22,708 nucleotides of DNA from an uncultured Erysipelotrichaceae bacterium (GCA_902799855.1 CADCCA010000014.1:1-22708), one strand, 5' to 3'. Numbered from the stretch's first letter, positions 1-8,168 are shown. Notes: a model not told the origin generated them from the letters alone. Translations and numbers: made by a program.

Positions 1-1
1 A

Positions 2-2017
2 ACAGAAAAGGATGTCCATAATCCAATTCTTCAGACTAACATCATTCGTAAAAACCCTTTATATCATCATTGCTATGAAGTATATAAATTCATCGAAAGA
101 TATGAACATTTAGGTGTTCACTACAAAGTTGATGAACAATATAGTGTTTTTACCGAACAAGAATTAGCAGAAATCAATAACACCTTATTCGCTAACTACA
201 TCACCTTAAAAGGTAAAGATAGATCACAAGTTTCCAAAGGAAGTGTTAAAGTCTATAAACCAAAAATCCTCACTTCACCTGATGATGAAGCTTTTATCTA
301 TGGCCCTTTATATGCTGGTCCTATTGAATTCTTAAGAACCGATAAACCATATCAAGACTATTTAAATAGCAAGGTCAGAAAAGACTTACCACTTCACCCA
401 ACCAAAAGAGAAAAAGAATACTACGAAGAAGAGTACAAAGTTAAAGCGGAGAACAAAGAAGATCTCAAGCAAAAAGAAGCACTCATTAAACGTAAAAATA
501 AAGAAATCGCTGCCTTCAATAAGGCTGCCGCTAAAATTGATCAAGAAAGAGAAGAAGCAAGACTTGCTCTTCTTGAACAAGAAAAACAAATCATCAAGAA
601 AGAAGAAGATGATTTACTCAATGCTGCAAGAAACGAAATTATTGCGGCCTCTTTGTTAGAGCAAGAAAAAGTCGACAAGCAAGTGATGCAAGATGAAATC
701 AACGCTGTCAAAGTGGTGGAAGAATCTCATCCATATCAAAAGCCTGTCACATACGATGAAGCTTGCTTACAAATTTGGCCACAATTAAAACATAAACCAA
801 AGAAAAAGGATAAAGCGAAGGTTGAGAAGGAACCTCTCGTTAATCAATCAATAGCCAGTGAGCCGGTACTCCCACCAACAACTAACAACCCGGCTCCGGC
901 TATTGAGTCTAAGCCAACTCAAGAGCAACCACAAGTCGTGGAATACTCTCACCCATATCAAGAACCTGTGACATACGATGAAGCAGCCCTTCAAATCTGG
1001 CCACAGATGGCTAATGCACCAGAACAACGCGTTCCTTCTAAAGAAGAAGAACCTATCATGGTCCAAGAAGCACCAGTTAAACCAGCACCTAAAGCAAAAC
1101 CTGCTAAGAAAGTCGCGGTTAAACCTGCTCCTCAACCAGTGGAAGTTAAAGAATATTCACATCCACATCAAGATCCAGTGACCTATGAAGAAGCCGCATT
1201 ACAAATCTGGCCACAGATGGCTAATGCTCCAGCTTATAGAGTACCTTCTGAAAACGAAGAAGCTGAACCAGTAGTTGAACAAGTTCCAGTCGCAGAAGAA
1301 TCTCCAGCCGCGACAGAACAACCACATGTGGTTGAATATTCTCACCCACATCAAGAACCTGTTACTTACGATGAAGCAGCCTTAGAGATTTGGCTACAAA
1401 TCGCTAACGCGCCATCTTTAAGAGTGGCTCTAGAGGAAGAAAAAGAACCTGCTCCAGTTGCTAAAGCTAAACCAGTTAAGAAAGCTCCTGCTAAAAAAGC
1501 ACCAGCTGAGAAACAACCTGCTAAAGCAAAGCCAGTGGAACAAGTTAAAGAAGAACAACCTGAACCAGTCAAAGGGCAACCAAAGAAAGCTCTTAAAAAG
1601 ATTGTGGCTAAACCAGTTCCAGCACCTCAACCAGTTAAGGAAGAACCAGTCGTTGAACAACCAGTTCAACCAGCGCCAGTTGAAGAACCTGCTAAGGAAC
1701 AAAAAGTTGAGGCTGCACCAAAACAAAAGGCAGCGCCAAAACAAGTTAAAAAGGCTCCAGTTTTACAAACTAAGAAGCCAAATAAGCCAGCGCCTAAAAA
1801 ACCAGCAGCGCCAAAGAAACCTGCTGAACCAGCGCCAGTTAAACTTGAAAAGCCAGTGGAAAAGATTCCTGGTAAATTCATTGTGAAATTAATAGGTGGT
1901 TATTACGTCAATGATAAGAAACTATCTATTTATAAAGAAGACGCCCACATCTTTGATGACTTCAATGAAGCAAAAGCCATCAAGAAAGCCAGAGGCGGTA
2001 AAGTTATTAAATTATAA
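2..2017 (+). CDS. Long repeat protein with coiled coil, Pro/Ala/Lys-rich linker and small C-terminal module (5' partial)
   Basis: The frame is open from the first bases to TAA at 2015-2017, giving at least 671 residues; the true start lies upstream. I do not recognise the family. Residues about 1-140 look globular. Residues about 145-230 are Lys/Glu-rich and probably coiled coil. Four copies of a 21-22 residue repeat follow, reading E-Y-S-H-P-[YH]-Q-x-P-V-T-Y-[DE]-E-A-x-L-x-I-W-x-Q, starting at bases 722, 941, 1151 and 1334. A long Pro-Ala-Lys-Val-rich low-complexity stretch (about 1440-1870) then leads to a compact module of about 48 residues (1871-2014) containing FIVK, GGYYV, IYKEDA and FDDFNEA. 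No membrane segment is visible in the part present. The next gene, a signal peptidase, starts 5 nt downstream, so they probably share a transcript. A TTG at 653 could be mistaken for the start, but coding sense continues well upstream. Its role could be structural or scaffold-like; this is inference. Confidence 0.85.
   Translation, partial: TEKDVHNPILQTNIIRKNPLYHHCYEVYKFIERYEHLGVHYKVDEQYSVFTEQELAEINNTLFANYITLKGKDRSQVSKGSVKVYKPKILTSPDDEAFIYGPLYAGPIEFLRTDKPYQDYLNSKVRKDLPLHPTKREKEYYEEEYKVKAENKEDLKQKEALIKRKNKEIAAFNKAAAKIDQEREEARLALLEQEKQIIKKEEDDLLNAARNEIIAASLLEQEKVDKQVMQDEINAVKVVEESHPYQKPVTYDEACLQIWPQLKHKPKKKDKAKVEKEPLVNQSIASEPVLPPTTNNPAPAIESKPTQEQPQVVEYSHPYQEPVTYDEAALQIWPQMANAPEQRVPSKEEEPIMVQEAPVKPAPKAKPAKKVAVKPAPQPVEVKEYSHPHQDPVTYEEAALQIWPQMANAPAYRVPSENEEAEPVVEQVPVAEESPAATEQPHVVEYSHPHQEPVTYDEAALEIWLQIANAPSLRVALEEEKEPAPVAKAKPVKKAPAKKAPAEKQPAKAKPVEQVKEEQPEPVKGQPKKALKKIVAKPVPAPQPVKEEPVVEQPVQPAPVEEPAKEQKVEAAPKQKAAPKQVKKAPVLQTKKPNKPAPKKPAAPKKPAEPAPVKLEKPVEKIPGKFIVKLIGGYYVNDKKLSIYKEDAHIFDDFNEAKAIKKARGGKVIKL
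722..1399 (+). repeat. Four-copy protein-coding repeat (SHPxQxPVTYDEA...IW units)
   Basis: Four in-frame units begin at 722, 941, 1151 and 1334, each 63-66 nt, separated by variable Glu/Pro/Lys-rich spacers. The period is 219, 210 and 183 nt. Units 2 and 3 share an exact 26-nt stretch (992-1017 and 1202-1227), which indicates recent duplication. Unit 1 is the most divergent (EESHPYQKP, with Cys in place of Ala) and unit 4 has IWLQ instead of IWPQ. Confidence 0.9.
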
Positions 2018-2022
2018 GGATT

Positions 2023-2895
2023 ATGAGCGAAGAGAAAAAGAAAGCACCTAAAAAGCCAAAAAGTAAGGGCAGAAAGATTACTGAATGGATCCTTACAGGT
2101 ATTTTCCTAGTGATATTCGCCATCCTTGGTATCGGACAAATCGATGCCTTAGTCCATCAAAAAGACCATCACGGTCAACAATTAAAGTTCGGTTTCGGAA
2201 CATTTGTCGTTCAAACTGAATCAATGGATCCAGACTATAAAAAGGGTGATGCCTTAGTCACTCAACTTCAAAGCTTTGAATCCATCTACAAAGAGTTTCA
2301 AAAAGGCAAAACCATCGATTTAACATTTTATTACGATTGGAATGCCTACAATGAAGCGGGTATGAACGCTCTTGCTAAGCCAACGGATCACCCACACTTA
2401 GTAGAACGTATCGAACCAGCGGGATTCCCAATTATCACCCACAGAGTGATGGAAATCCACGTTGATGAAAGTATTAAATCCGGCAAAGGTAGATATACAT
2501 TTATTGCTGCTGGTATTAATAACAGTATTGCCGCTGCCACCGATGATGATGGCTACGTCAAACAATATCAATCATTTACCGAACAATATGTCTTAGGCCG
2601 CGTAGTTGTTGGTAGTGCATTCCTTGGTGGAGTGTTTAGCTTTGTAAGCTCAGTTTGGGGATTATTAATTCTTCTCCTCATCCCAGCGTTTTATCTCATC
2701 ATCACCAGTGTGATTGATATCTTTAAAGCGTACAAAGAGCCAGAAGAAGAAACTGCTTCTGCTAATGCAGAAGGAGGAAAAAGCACTCCAAAAGAAAATA
2801 AAGGCAATGTCAACTTATCCGAAGCGGATAAAAAGAGATTAAAAGAACAGCTCTTACAAGAGATGCTAGAAAAGAAGAAAGGAGATAACAAGTAA
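2023..2895 (+). CDS. Type I signal peptidase, SipW/Sec11-like (family S26B)
   Basis: The 290-residue protein has a Lys-rich cytoplasmic start, a membrane segment at about 21-43, an S26 catalytic domain, a second membrane segment at about 205-232 and a charged, Lys/Glu-rich cytoplasmic tail. The motif V-Q-T-E-S-M-D-P puts the nucleophile at Ser67. The second motif, I-T-H-R-V, carries His140 where bacterial-type enzymes have Lys, which is the hallmark of the ER/archaeal/SipW Ser-His group. The later GDNN-like motif reads AGINN, so one normally conserved Asp is changed, and Asp174-176 may substitute. The expected role is cleavage of signal peptides from a few exported substrates at the membrane outer face. 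In Bacillus, SipW processes matrix proteins encoded next to it, but no obvious substrate is seen here. AAGGA at 2016-2020 lies unusually close to the ATG. The next gene begins 1 nt after its stop. Confidence 0.82.
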   Translation: MSEEKKKAPKKPKSKGRKITEWILTGIFLVIFAILGIGQIDALVHQKDHHGQQLKFGFGTFVVQTESMDPDYKKGDALVTQLQSFESIYKEFQKGKTIDLTFYYDWNAYNEAGMNALAKPTDHPHLVERIEPAGFPIITHRVMEIHVDESIKSGKGRYTFIAAGINNSIAAATDDDGYVKQYQSFTEQYVLGRVVVGSAFLGGVFSFVSSVWGLLILLLIPAFYLIITSVIDIFKAYKEPEEETASANAEGGKSTPKENKGNVNLSEADKKRLKEQLLQEMLEKKKGDNK

Positions 2896-2896
2896 T

Positions 2897-4180
2897 ATGA
2901 CAAAACGTAGTAAAACGCTTCTTACATTCGTCATTATTGTTGGTGCTCTTTTCACTTTGTTCCTCGTCTTCTTAGTGCCTGTTAACTATGGCAACTTATT
3001 TAAAGGTGACTCCATCATAAATGGTGTCTTTATTGCGTTACCAATTCTTTTCGCTGTCTTATTCGTCATTTTATTAACATATTTCATTAACCAAGAATCA
3101 TTAATTAGAACTATTCAACTTGAAAACCAAAACGTCTTAGGTAAGAAGAGTGAATTCAATAACTTATATGCCTTCCAAAAAGAAGTGTTCCGCGCTGGTA
3201 GATTTAGAAGTAAGAAACAATCTAAACACATCATCGCCTTCTCTTTCTCTAACATCGTTATTTCTCAAAACGTTAACCGTAATGAAGAAATCTTCGGTGT
3301 TAATGGCTTTATCGTTGAATATTTACAAAACTCCTTAGTTAAAGAACTCAAAATGAATCCACGTGACTTCGTTTTTGCCTTTAATAGAGGTGCTTTCCTC
3401 ATTTATACATTCAAACAAAATGAACAAACCATTAACTTAATCTGTGACACTCTTAGCAAAGCTATTTATGAATATGCTGCGGATAACTGCCGTCACGTTT
3501 CCGTGCAACCATTCTTCGGTATTGAAGTCATTAATGATGATGAAATCACCATCGTTGAACATATTGAAAACGCTTTGATCGCTCGTGAGTATTCCGAAAG
3601 AAACTTTGAAGGCGTGACCTTCTATCAAGCAGACTTCCGTAAAACAGTTTCCTCAAGCGATATCGACGAACTTCACGAAGCCTTAGAAAAGAATGAATTC
3701 ATCGTCTTCTATCAACCAAAGTACGATTTAACAAATAAACGCTTCATCTCTAGTGAAGCCTTAATCCGTTGGAATAGTGAAAAGTACGGCTTATTATCTC
3801 CTGCTAAATTCTTAGATAAAGCGGAAGCAGTGGGCTTAACTCACGAAATCGATACCTTCGTTTTAAGAAAGGTTTGTGAAGATCTTAACGATTTAAGAAG
3901 AAGAGGTAAAAGATTATTACCAGTCTCTGTTAACTTCTCCTTATACGAATTCTACAGTGCTAGTTTCTTAGACATGGTTATCGCTATTATGGATGAATAC
4001 AATATTCCTCCAGAATTAATTGAAATTGAAATTACTGAAGCGACCAGCCAAGCTAACCAATTCCTTTCTATTTCCATTATTAAGAAATTAAAAGAAAGAG
4101 GTATGCGAGTCTTAATGGATGACTTCGGTGTGGGTTTCTCTAACTTAGGTAACCTTAAGAAGATTCCTTTTGATATGTAA
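2897..4180 (+). CDS. Membrane GGDEF-like/EAL protein, truncated by internal deletion and frameshift
   Basis: The readable product is 427 residues. Two membrane segments (about 8-29 and 39-62) are followed by a degenerate GGDEF-like domain (about 85-245), where the GGDEF signature is replaced by AFNRGAF, then an EAL domain from about 257. The EAL part has S-S-E-A-L-I-R-W at 285-292, V-N-F-S at 345-348, I-E-I-E-I-T-E and M-D-D-F-G at 407-411, so it once looked like an intact c-di-GMP phosphodiesterase. It stops at KKIPFDM, exactly where the family continues with the KID lysine motif. The remaining EAL end (AEGV, IQGFYYSKPL) lies just downstream in another frame. About 80-90 nt are missing, with length congruent to 2 mod 3. 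The enzyme is therefore probably inactive in this genome, unless the deletion is an assembly fault. A strong AAAGGAG ribosome site precedes the ATG. Confidence 0.8.
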   Translation: MTKRSKTLLTFVIIVGALFTLFLVFLVPVNYGNLFKGDSIINGVFIALPILFAVLFVILLTYFINQESLIRTIQLENQNVLGKKSEFNNLYAFQKEVFRAGRFRSKKQSKHIIAFSFSNIVISQNVNRNEEIFGVNGFIVEYLQNSLVKELKMNPRDFVFAFNRGAFLIYTFKQNEQTINLICDTLSKAIYEYAADNCRHVSVQPFFGIEVINDDEITIVEHIENALIAREYSERNFEGVTFYQADFRKTVSSSDIDELHEALEKNEFIVFYQPKYDLTNKRFISSEALIRWNSEKYGLLSPAKFLDKAEAVGLTHEIDTFVLRKVCEDLNDLRRRGKRLLPVSVNFSLYEFYSASFLDMVIAIMDEYNIPPELIEIEITEATSQANQFLSISIIKKLKERGMRVLMDDFGVGFSNLGNLKKIPFDM

Positions 4181-4358
4181 GACTAACGAAATGGAAGTTA
4201 TCGCTGAAGGTGTTGATAATAAAGAACAAGTGGAAATCTTAAGAAAGAATAAATGCGATACCATTCAAGGTTTCTATTATTCCAAACCACTTAGCAAACA
4301 AGAATTTGAAAAATTCCTTTTAAACAACCCATTTGAAAAGAAGGAGGCCGGTAAGTAA
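4170..4358 (+). pseudogene. Detached 3' end of the EAL domain
   Basis: In the frame shifted from the upstream EAL gene, bases 4173-4358 encode CKTNEMEVIAEGV, then a segment ending with D-T-I-Q-G-F-Y-Y-S-K-P-L. This is the normal C-terminal end of an EAL domain (AEGVE and QGYLFSKPL motifs). It has no ribosome site or sensible start of its own; only a TTG overlaps the upstream stop. I read it as the remnant of one gene spanning 2897-4358 that lost about 28 codons and its frame at about 4171-4180. The end still couples to the next gene: TAA at 4356-4358 overlaps the next ATG as TAATG, with GGAGG inside the fragment. Confidence 0.75.
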
Positions 4359-5104
4359 TGATTCTCATTATTGGTAGTCAACATGACGACATTCTCTATT
4401 TTGAAAGCGTCATGAGTAACAAGAAACAAGAAATCGTCCTTGGTAAATACCCAGTCACCATCGGCACCATCTTTAATCAAGGTGTTGTTTTAGTGAGCGA
4501 TGTCAAAACTAACTACGTCAGTAGTGCTCTTGTCCTTCACTTAATTGAAAAATACTTTGTCTTCTTAATCTTTAACGTTGGTCGCTGTGTGGCCTTCACC
4601 CACGATATTAAACCAATGGATATCGTCATTTCTAAACGCGTTATCGCTGGTGACGTTGATCAAGTTGATGAAGATAACGTTAAATTCGGTCAAATCCCTG
4701 GCTTTGAACAAGTCTTCATCAGCCAAGATGATATCATCGGCTATTTAAGAGATGCTTTTGAAAAGAGAACTTATAGCAACACTAAAATCGGTAACTATGT
4801 TTCCACAAGTGTTGATTATCACCGCGCAGAACAAGTCAATCACTTAAAAGAAGGCGAACACTTATTAGGTTTCTCTAATAACATCGTCTTTGATAGCAAT
4901 AGCGCGGGTATCGCTTTAGCGGCCGAACTTAAGAAAGTTGCGTTTGTTTCCGCCAAAGTAGTGGAAAGATATATCGATGGTAAAAAAGATATTCACTCCT
5001 ACTTAAAAGCGCTTAAAGAATACACAAATATCGGTAAGGCCGTTGTCACTTGTATCGGTGATATTTCTCGTAATGAGGTCATTACCGAAGGAGGAGGTAA
5101 GTAA
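4358..5104 (+). CDS. MTA/SAH nucleosidase-like protein lacking catalytic residues
   Basis: The 248 residues follow the purine nucleoside phosphorylase/MTAN (Pfs) fold order. A start MILIIGSQHDD aligns with the GAMEEE start. P-M-D-I-V-I-S-K-R-V-I-A-G-D-V-D (86-101) matches the family VGDIVVS...HDVD strand. F-G-Q-I-P-G (110-115) matches YGQLPG, and S-A-G-I-A-L-A-A-E (182-190) matches the helix after the ribose site. The usual catalytic residues are gone: the first Glu is replaced in GSQHDD, the VEMEA motif reads DSNSAG, the RxISD aspartate region reads KVVERY, and the GSAGGL loop reads NVGRCV. It is probably a ligand-binding or regulatory pseudoenzyme rather than a nucleosidase; that is inference. 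The start overlaps the preceding stop by one base, with GGAGG upstream, and its own end supplies the ribosome site for the next gene. Confidence 0.68.
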   Translation: MILIIGSQHDDILYFESVMSNKKQEIVLGKYPVTIGTIFNQGVVLVSDVKTNYVSSALVLHLIEKYFVFLIFNVGRCVAFTHDIKPMDIVISKRVIAGDVDQVDEDNVKFGQIPGFEQVFISQDDIIGYLRDAFEKRTYSNTKIGNYVSTSVDYHRAEQVNHLKEGEHLLGFSNNIVFDSNSAGIALAAELKKVAFVSAKVVERYIDGKKDIHSYLKALKEYTNIGKAVVTCIGDISRNEVITEGGGK

Positions 5105-5105
5105 G

Positions 5106-8100
5106 ATGGATGAAATTTCACGTCAAAACCGCTCTATAACGACTTTTTCTCGTTTAATCGGTATTTTCCCTGTCGTCTTCTTTATCGTTCACTCCTTAGG
5201 CCTTTCTGGCTTTGCCACAGCCTATGTCTTTACCGGTAAGATTGTCTGGCTTATTGCCGCTATCGCTCACGCTGTCTTATTATCCGCCATTTATATTTTC
5301 TTTACCGTGCACACCACAAGAAAATTTGATGCTTTATTTGTTAGAGGCCTTTATAGCACAACCCTTTATAACTTTAAAAACATCTCTGAAAACGAAAATA
5401 CCTTAATCAATTACCCAAATAATACTTATCAAGAATTCATCACCCTTAATAAGCAAGTTGACTCTTTAAAAACTGAATTAGATAATTCAACACTAATTTC
5501 TAACACAATCGACTTCTCTCATATCAACTTGGACTATGTCGATGTTGAACATAATGTCGTTTATTTAAGAAGTTTCAAAAACAACCTTGAAAGTATCATT
5601 TTCTCTTCCCAAAACTATCGTAACTTATTAATGGAACTTTATTATGAACTTAATGAAGATACATTAACTAATAAAGAAACCGATTACTTACTCACTTTAA
5701 TGAGAAAGTTCTTCGGTAATTATCAAAACGTCTTATATATCGTTAATGAAAATAAAAAATCATTATTCTTCTATTTCCCACGTATCGATTCTTTAAGCAA
5801 GATTCGTGAGCAATTAGAAATCGTCATGAAAAGTGCGACCATCACTAAACGTACACCAGATGGTTTAGAAAGTTTAATCGCTCACTTTAGCATCGTTTGT
5901 TACCCATTCTCTAACGTCAAAGAAATGTTCCCAGACTTAGAATACGCCAAACGTCAAGGTGAATTGATTAACTTCTATTTGCCAAACCGTTTAACTTCTT
6001 TAACCGATAACAAGATCCTCAAAAATTCGATGAATTTAAATACCATGTCGAAGATTTTGTCTCCTCTTCTCAATTTGAACTTATCTCTTGAGAATAGTGC
6101 GAAGAACCGTCAAGAAGTGGAAAGAGTCATTAAAGCCATCCGTACCTACTTTAACTTAGACTACGCTGGTATCATCTCTTTTGATGAAGCGAGAAACGTC
6201 TATTATTTCTCTTATCAAAACCAAGATAAGAACGTTGCTCCATTAGGCAATAGTAACTATATTGAAAAAGAATTCGTCTATGCGATGAACGCTGCTAAAG
6301 ATGAAGATGATTCATATTATTTCTCATTTAGAAATAACGCTAACAGTGCTTTAGGCCGTCACCTTGATAGAGTGGGCTTAGAAAGTGGCTTATTCTATAT
6401 GCTCAATGATGGTGATGTCACAGTAGGCGCTATCTATTTCTTCAATAGAAATAAAGAATTCCATATCGACTCCTACGTCCAAGAAGCTCTCGTTGTCTTA
6501 TGCGATAAGATTGCTTCCATCCTTTTAGGTGAAAGAAGAGACGAAGAAGTCCGTAACTCCTTACAAGAAATCGAATCATTATTAAAACTTTCTGAATATG
6601 CGACCTATCGTATCGCTAATGACGATTATCGCTTATTAAGAACTTCTAATACTATGAAAGACTTCTTCCCTAATGTCGCATTAGGTGAACCATGTTATAA
6701 AGCTCTCTATGGCTTAGATAAACCATGTCACGACTGCCCTCTTTTAACAGGAAATAAGAAAGTGAGTGTCGTTAAAAACTTTAATTATGAAACTTCCTTA
6801 GTTCTCGCTAACCGTAACTCACCATATCACGTCATGACCTTAAAGAACATTCACCAAGAAGAAAGTTCACAAAGATATAATCCAGATCTTCTCGTTAACT
6901 CTTATGGCGCTTTAGTGGAAGCTCTTAATAACTGCTATGAAATCAACGGCAAAGGTTACTTATTACTTCTCCGCATTGATAATTTAAGCGATTTAATTTC
7001 CGCTAATGGTTCTGAAGGCTATTTAGCGATTATCCGTGATTTCATTTACAAAGTGAAAAAGAAACACAATAACTTAGAGAATATCTATTTCTTCAATAGC
7101 CAAACTCTCGCTTTGTTATTTACTGAATACGGCCAAGTCGATATCATCAGTGAATGTGAAAACTTATATAACGTTTCTAAGACCATTGCCTATAAGGCAG
7201 GTGAAAATATCCGCGTGAAATTCACTTATTTACCAATTGGTTATCCTCGTTCTTATCCAAACGCCCAAAGCGTTTTAAAACAAGCAGAACAATTCGCGAA
7301 CCGTGGTAAATATGAAATCAACAAAGACTTCATCTACTTCGATGATAGTAACTACTCTAGAAGTGCGGATAAGGATTCCTTCATGCTCTCTGTTATTGAA
7401 AGTTCCTTCACCAACAAGACATTCAACGTTATGTTCCAACCAATGTGTGATGCGAAGAGTAAAGAAATCTTCGGCGCTGAACTTCTCATGCGTATTACCG
7501 ATGGTTTCACCAACATCCCATTACGTGCCGATGAACTCGCTAATGTCGCCGCTGCGCATAATAAAATCGCCCTTATTTCTAACGCTTTACTAGATATCAT
7601 TTCTGGTTTATATAAGAACTATGGTAGTAGTGTCTTTAATGGTTTACGTTTCCAACGTTTATCACTTAACACCGACTACTCATTCTTTACCGATGATAAC
7701 TTCTATGACACCATTAGGGGCTATATTGAAAACGCTAAGTTACCGCGTAACTTCTTAGCCTTTGAAATTCCTGAAAGCGATGTCTCTAACCACATCCATG
7801 AATTCAAAGCTATTTCCCGTCAAATGAAGTCATTACACATCGTCTTAGTTGTTGACCAATACACCGGTCGTTTCGTCTCCCTAGACGCCTTAAAAGAAAT
7901 CGGCTTTGATGAAGTTAAGATTTCCCGTAATATCGTTAACCACATCGATAGTGATCGTCAAAGACTCAATGATATTAAGTCATTATTGAATAACATTAAG
8001 GCTTTAGGCTTAAAAGCCTCAGTCGTTGGTGTGGAAAATATCGACCAATACTTATTACTCAAAGAAATCGACGATACCGTCTTAATGCAAGGTTACTATT

Positions 8101-8168
8101 TACACCGCCCACTCGAAAGACAAGCTCTTATCGAGACCATCCGTGGTAGTAATAAATCTAACGCTTAA
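5106..8168 (+). CDS. Multidomain membrane protein: GGDEF-like, GAF-like, PAS-like, GGDEF-like and degenerate EAL
   Basis: I chose ATG 5106 (1020 residues) because GGAGGAGG lies just upstream. An in-frame ATG at 5043 is inside the previous gene. Order: two membrane segments (about 18-42, 46-68), a putative degenerate GGDEF (about 150-295), a GAF-like domain (about 330-475), a PAS-like domain (about 490-585) with a Cys cluster C530...C541-H-D-C544-P, a second degenerate GGDEF (about 600-745), and EAL (760-1020). No GGDEF signature survives. In the EAL part, EAL reads ELL (792-794), DDFG reads DQYTG (917-921), KID reads KIS (938-940) and AEGVE reads VVGVE (973-977), while MQGYYLHRPL is kept. c-di-GMP hydrolysis is therefore unlikely, though binding without catalysis is possible, as known for other degenerate EAL proteins. 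It is the last gene of the five-gene operon. Its TAA overlaps the opposing ktrB stop. Confidence 0.82.
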   Translation: MDEISRQNRSITTFSRLIGIFPVVFFIVHSLGLSGFATAYVFTGKIVWLIAAIAHAVLLSAIYIFFTVHTTRKFDALFVRGLYSTTLYNFKNISENENTLINYPNNTYQEFITLNKQVDSLKTELDNSTLISNTIDFSHINLDYVDVEHNVVYLRSFKNNLESIIFSSQNYRNLLMELYYELNEDTLTNKETDYLLTLMRKFFGNYQNVLYIVNENKKSLFFYFPRIDSLSKIREQLEIVMKSATITKRTPDGLESLIAHFSIVCYPFSNVKEMFPDLEYAKRQGELINFYLPNRLTSLTDNKILKNSMNLNTMSKILSPLLNLNLSLENSAKNRQEVERVIKAIRTYFNLDYAGIISFDEARNVYYFSYQNQDKNVAPLGNSNYIEKEFVYAMNAAKDEDDSYYFSFRNNANSALGRHLDRVGLESGLFYMLNDGDVTVGAIYFFNRNKEFHIDSYVQEALVVLCDKIASILLGERRDEEVRNSLQEIESLLKLSEYATYRIANDDYRLLRTSNTMKDFFPNVALGEPCYKALYGLDKPCHDCPLLTGNKKVSVVKNFNYETSLVLANRNSPYHVMTLKNIHQEESSQRYNPDLLVNSYGALVEALNNCYEINGKGYLLLLRIDNLSDLISANGSEGYLAIIRDFIYKVKKKHNNLENIYFFNSQTLALLFTEYGQVDIISECENLYNVSKTIAYKAGENIRVKFTYLPIGYPRSYPNAQSVLKQAEQFANRGKYEINKDFIYFDDSNYSRSADKDSFMLSVIESSFTNKTFNVMFQPMCDAKSKEIFGAELLMRITDGFTNIPLRADELANVAAAHNKIALISNALLDIISGLYKNYGSSVFNGLRFQRLSLNTDYSFFTDDNFYDTIRGYIENAKLPRNFLAFEIPESDVSNHIHEFKAISRQMKSLHIVLVVDQYTGRFVSLDALKEIGFDEVKISRNIVNHIDSDRQRLNDIKSLLNNIKALGLKASVVGVENIDQYLLLKEIDDTVLMQGYYLHRPLERQALIETIRGSNKSNA

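Noticed and set aside
722..1399. CRISPR-like array
   Set aside because: The repeats are in-frame coding units with unequal, coding spacers rather than short identical repeats.
848..1886. Long antisense and off-frame open frames across the repeat protein
   Set aside because: They arise from the compositional bias of the Pro/Ala/Lys-rich repeats and have no ribosome site or recognisable domain.
653..2017. Independent gene starting at TTG 653
   Set aside because: The same frame is open and coding-like (coiled coil) all the way to base 2, so 653 is internal to a longer protein.
4170..4358. Programmed frameshift joining the two EAL parts
   Set aside because: A frameshift would restore the frame but not the roughly 28 missing residues including the KID motif, and no slippery sequence is visible.
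5043..5105. Upstream start of the large EAL protein at 5043
   Set aside because: It lies inside the preceding gene, and ATG 5106 has GGAGGAGG at the right distance.
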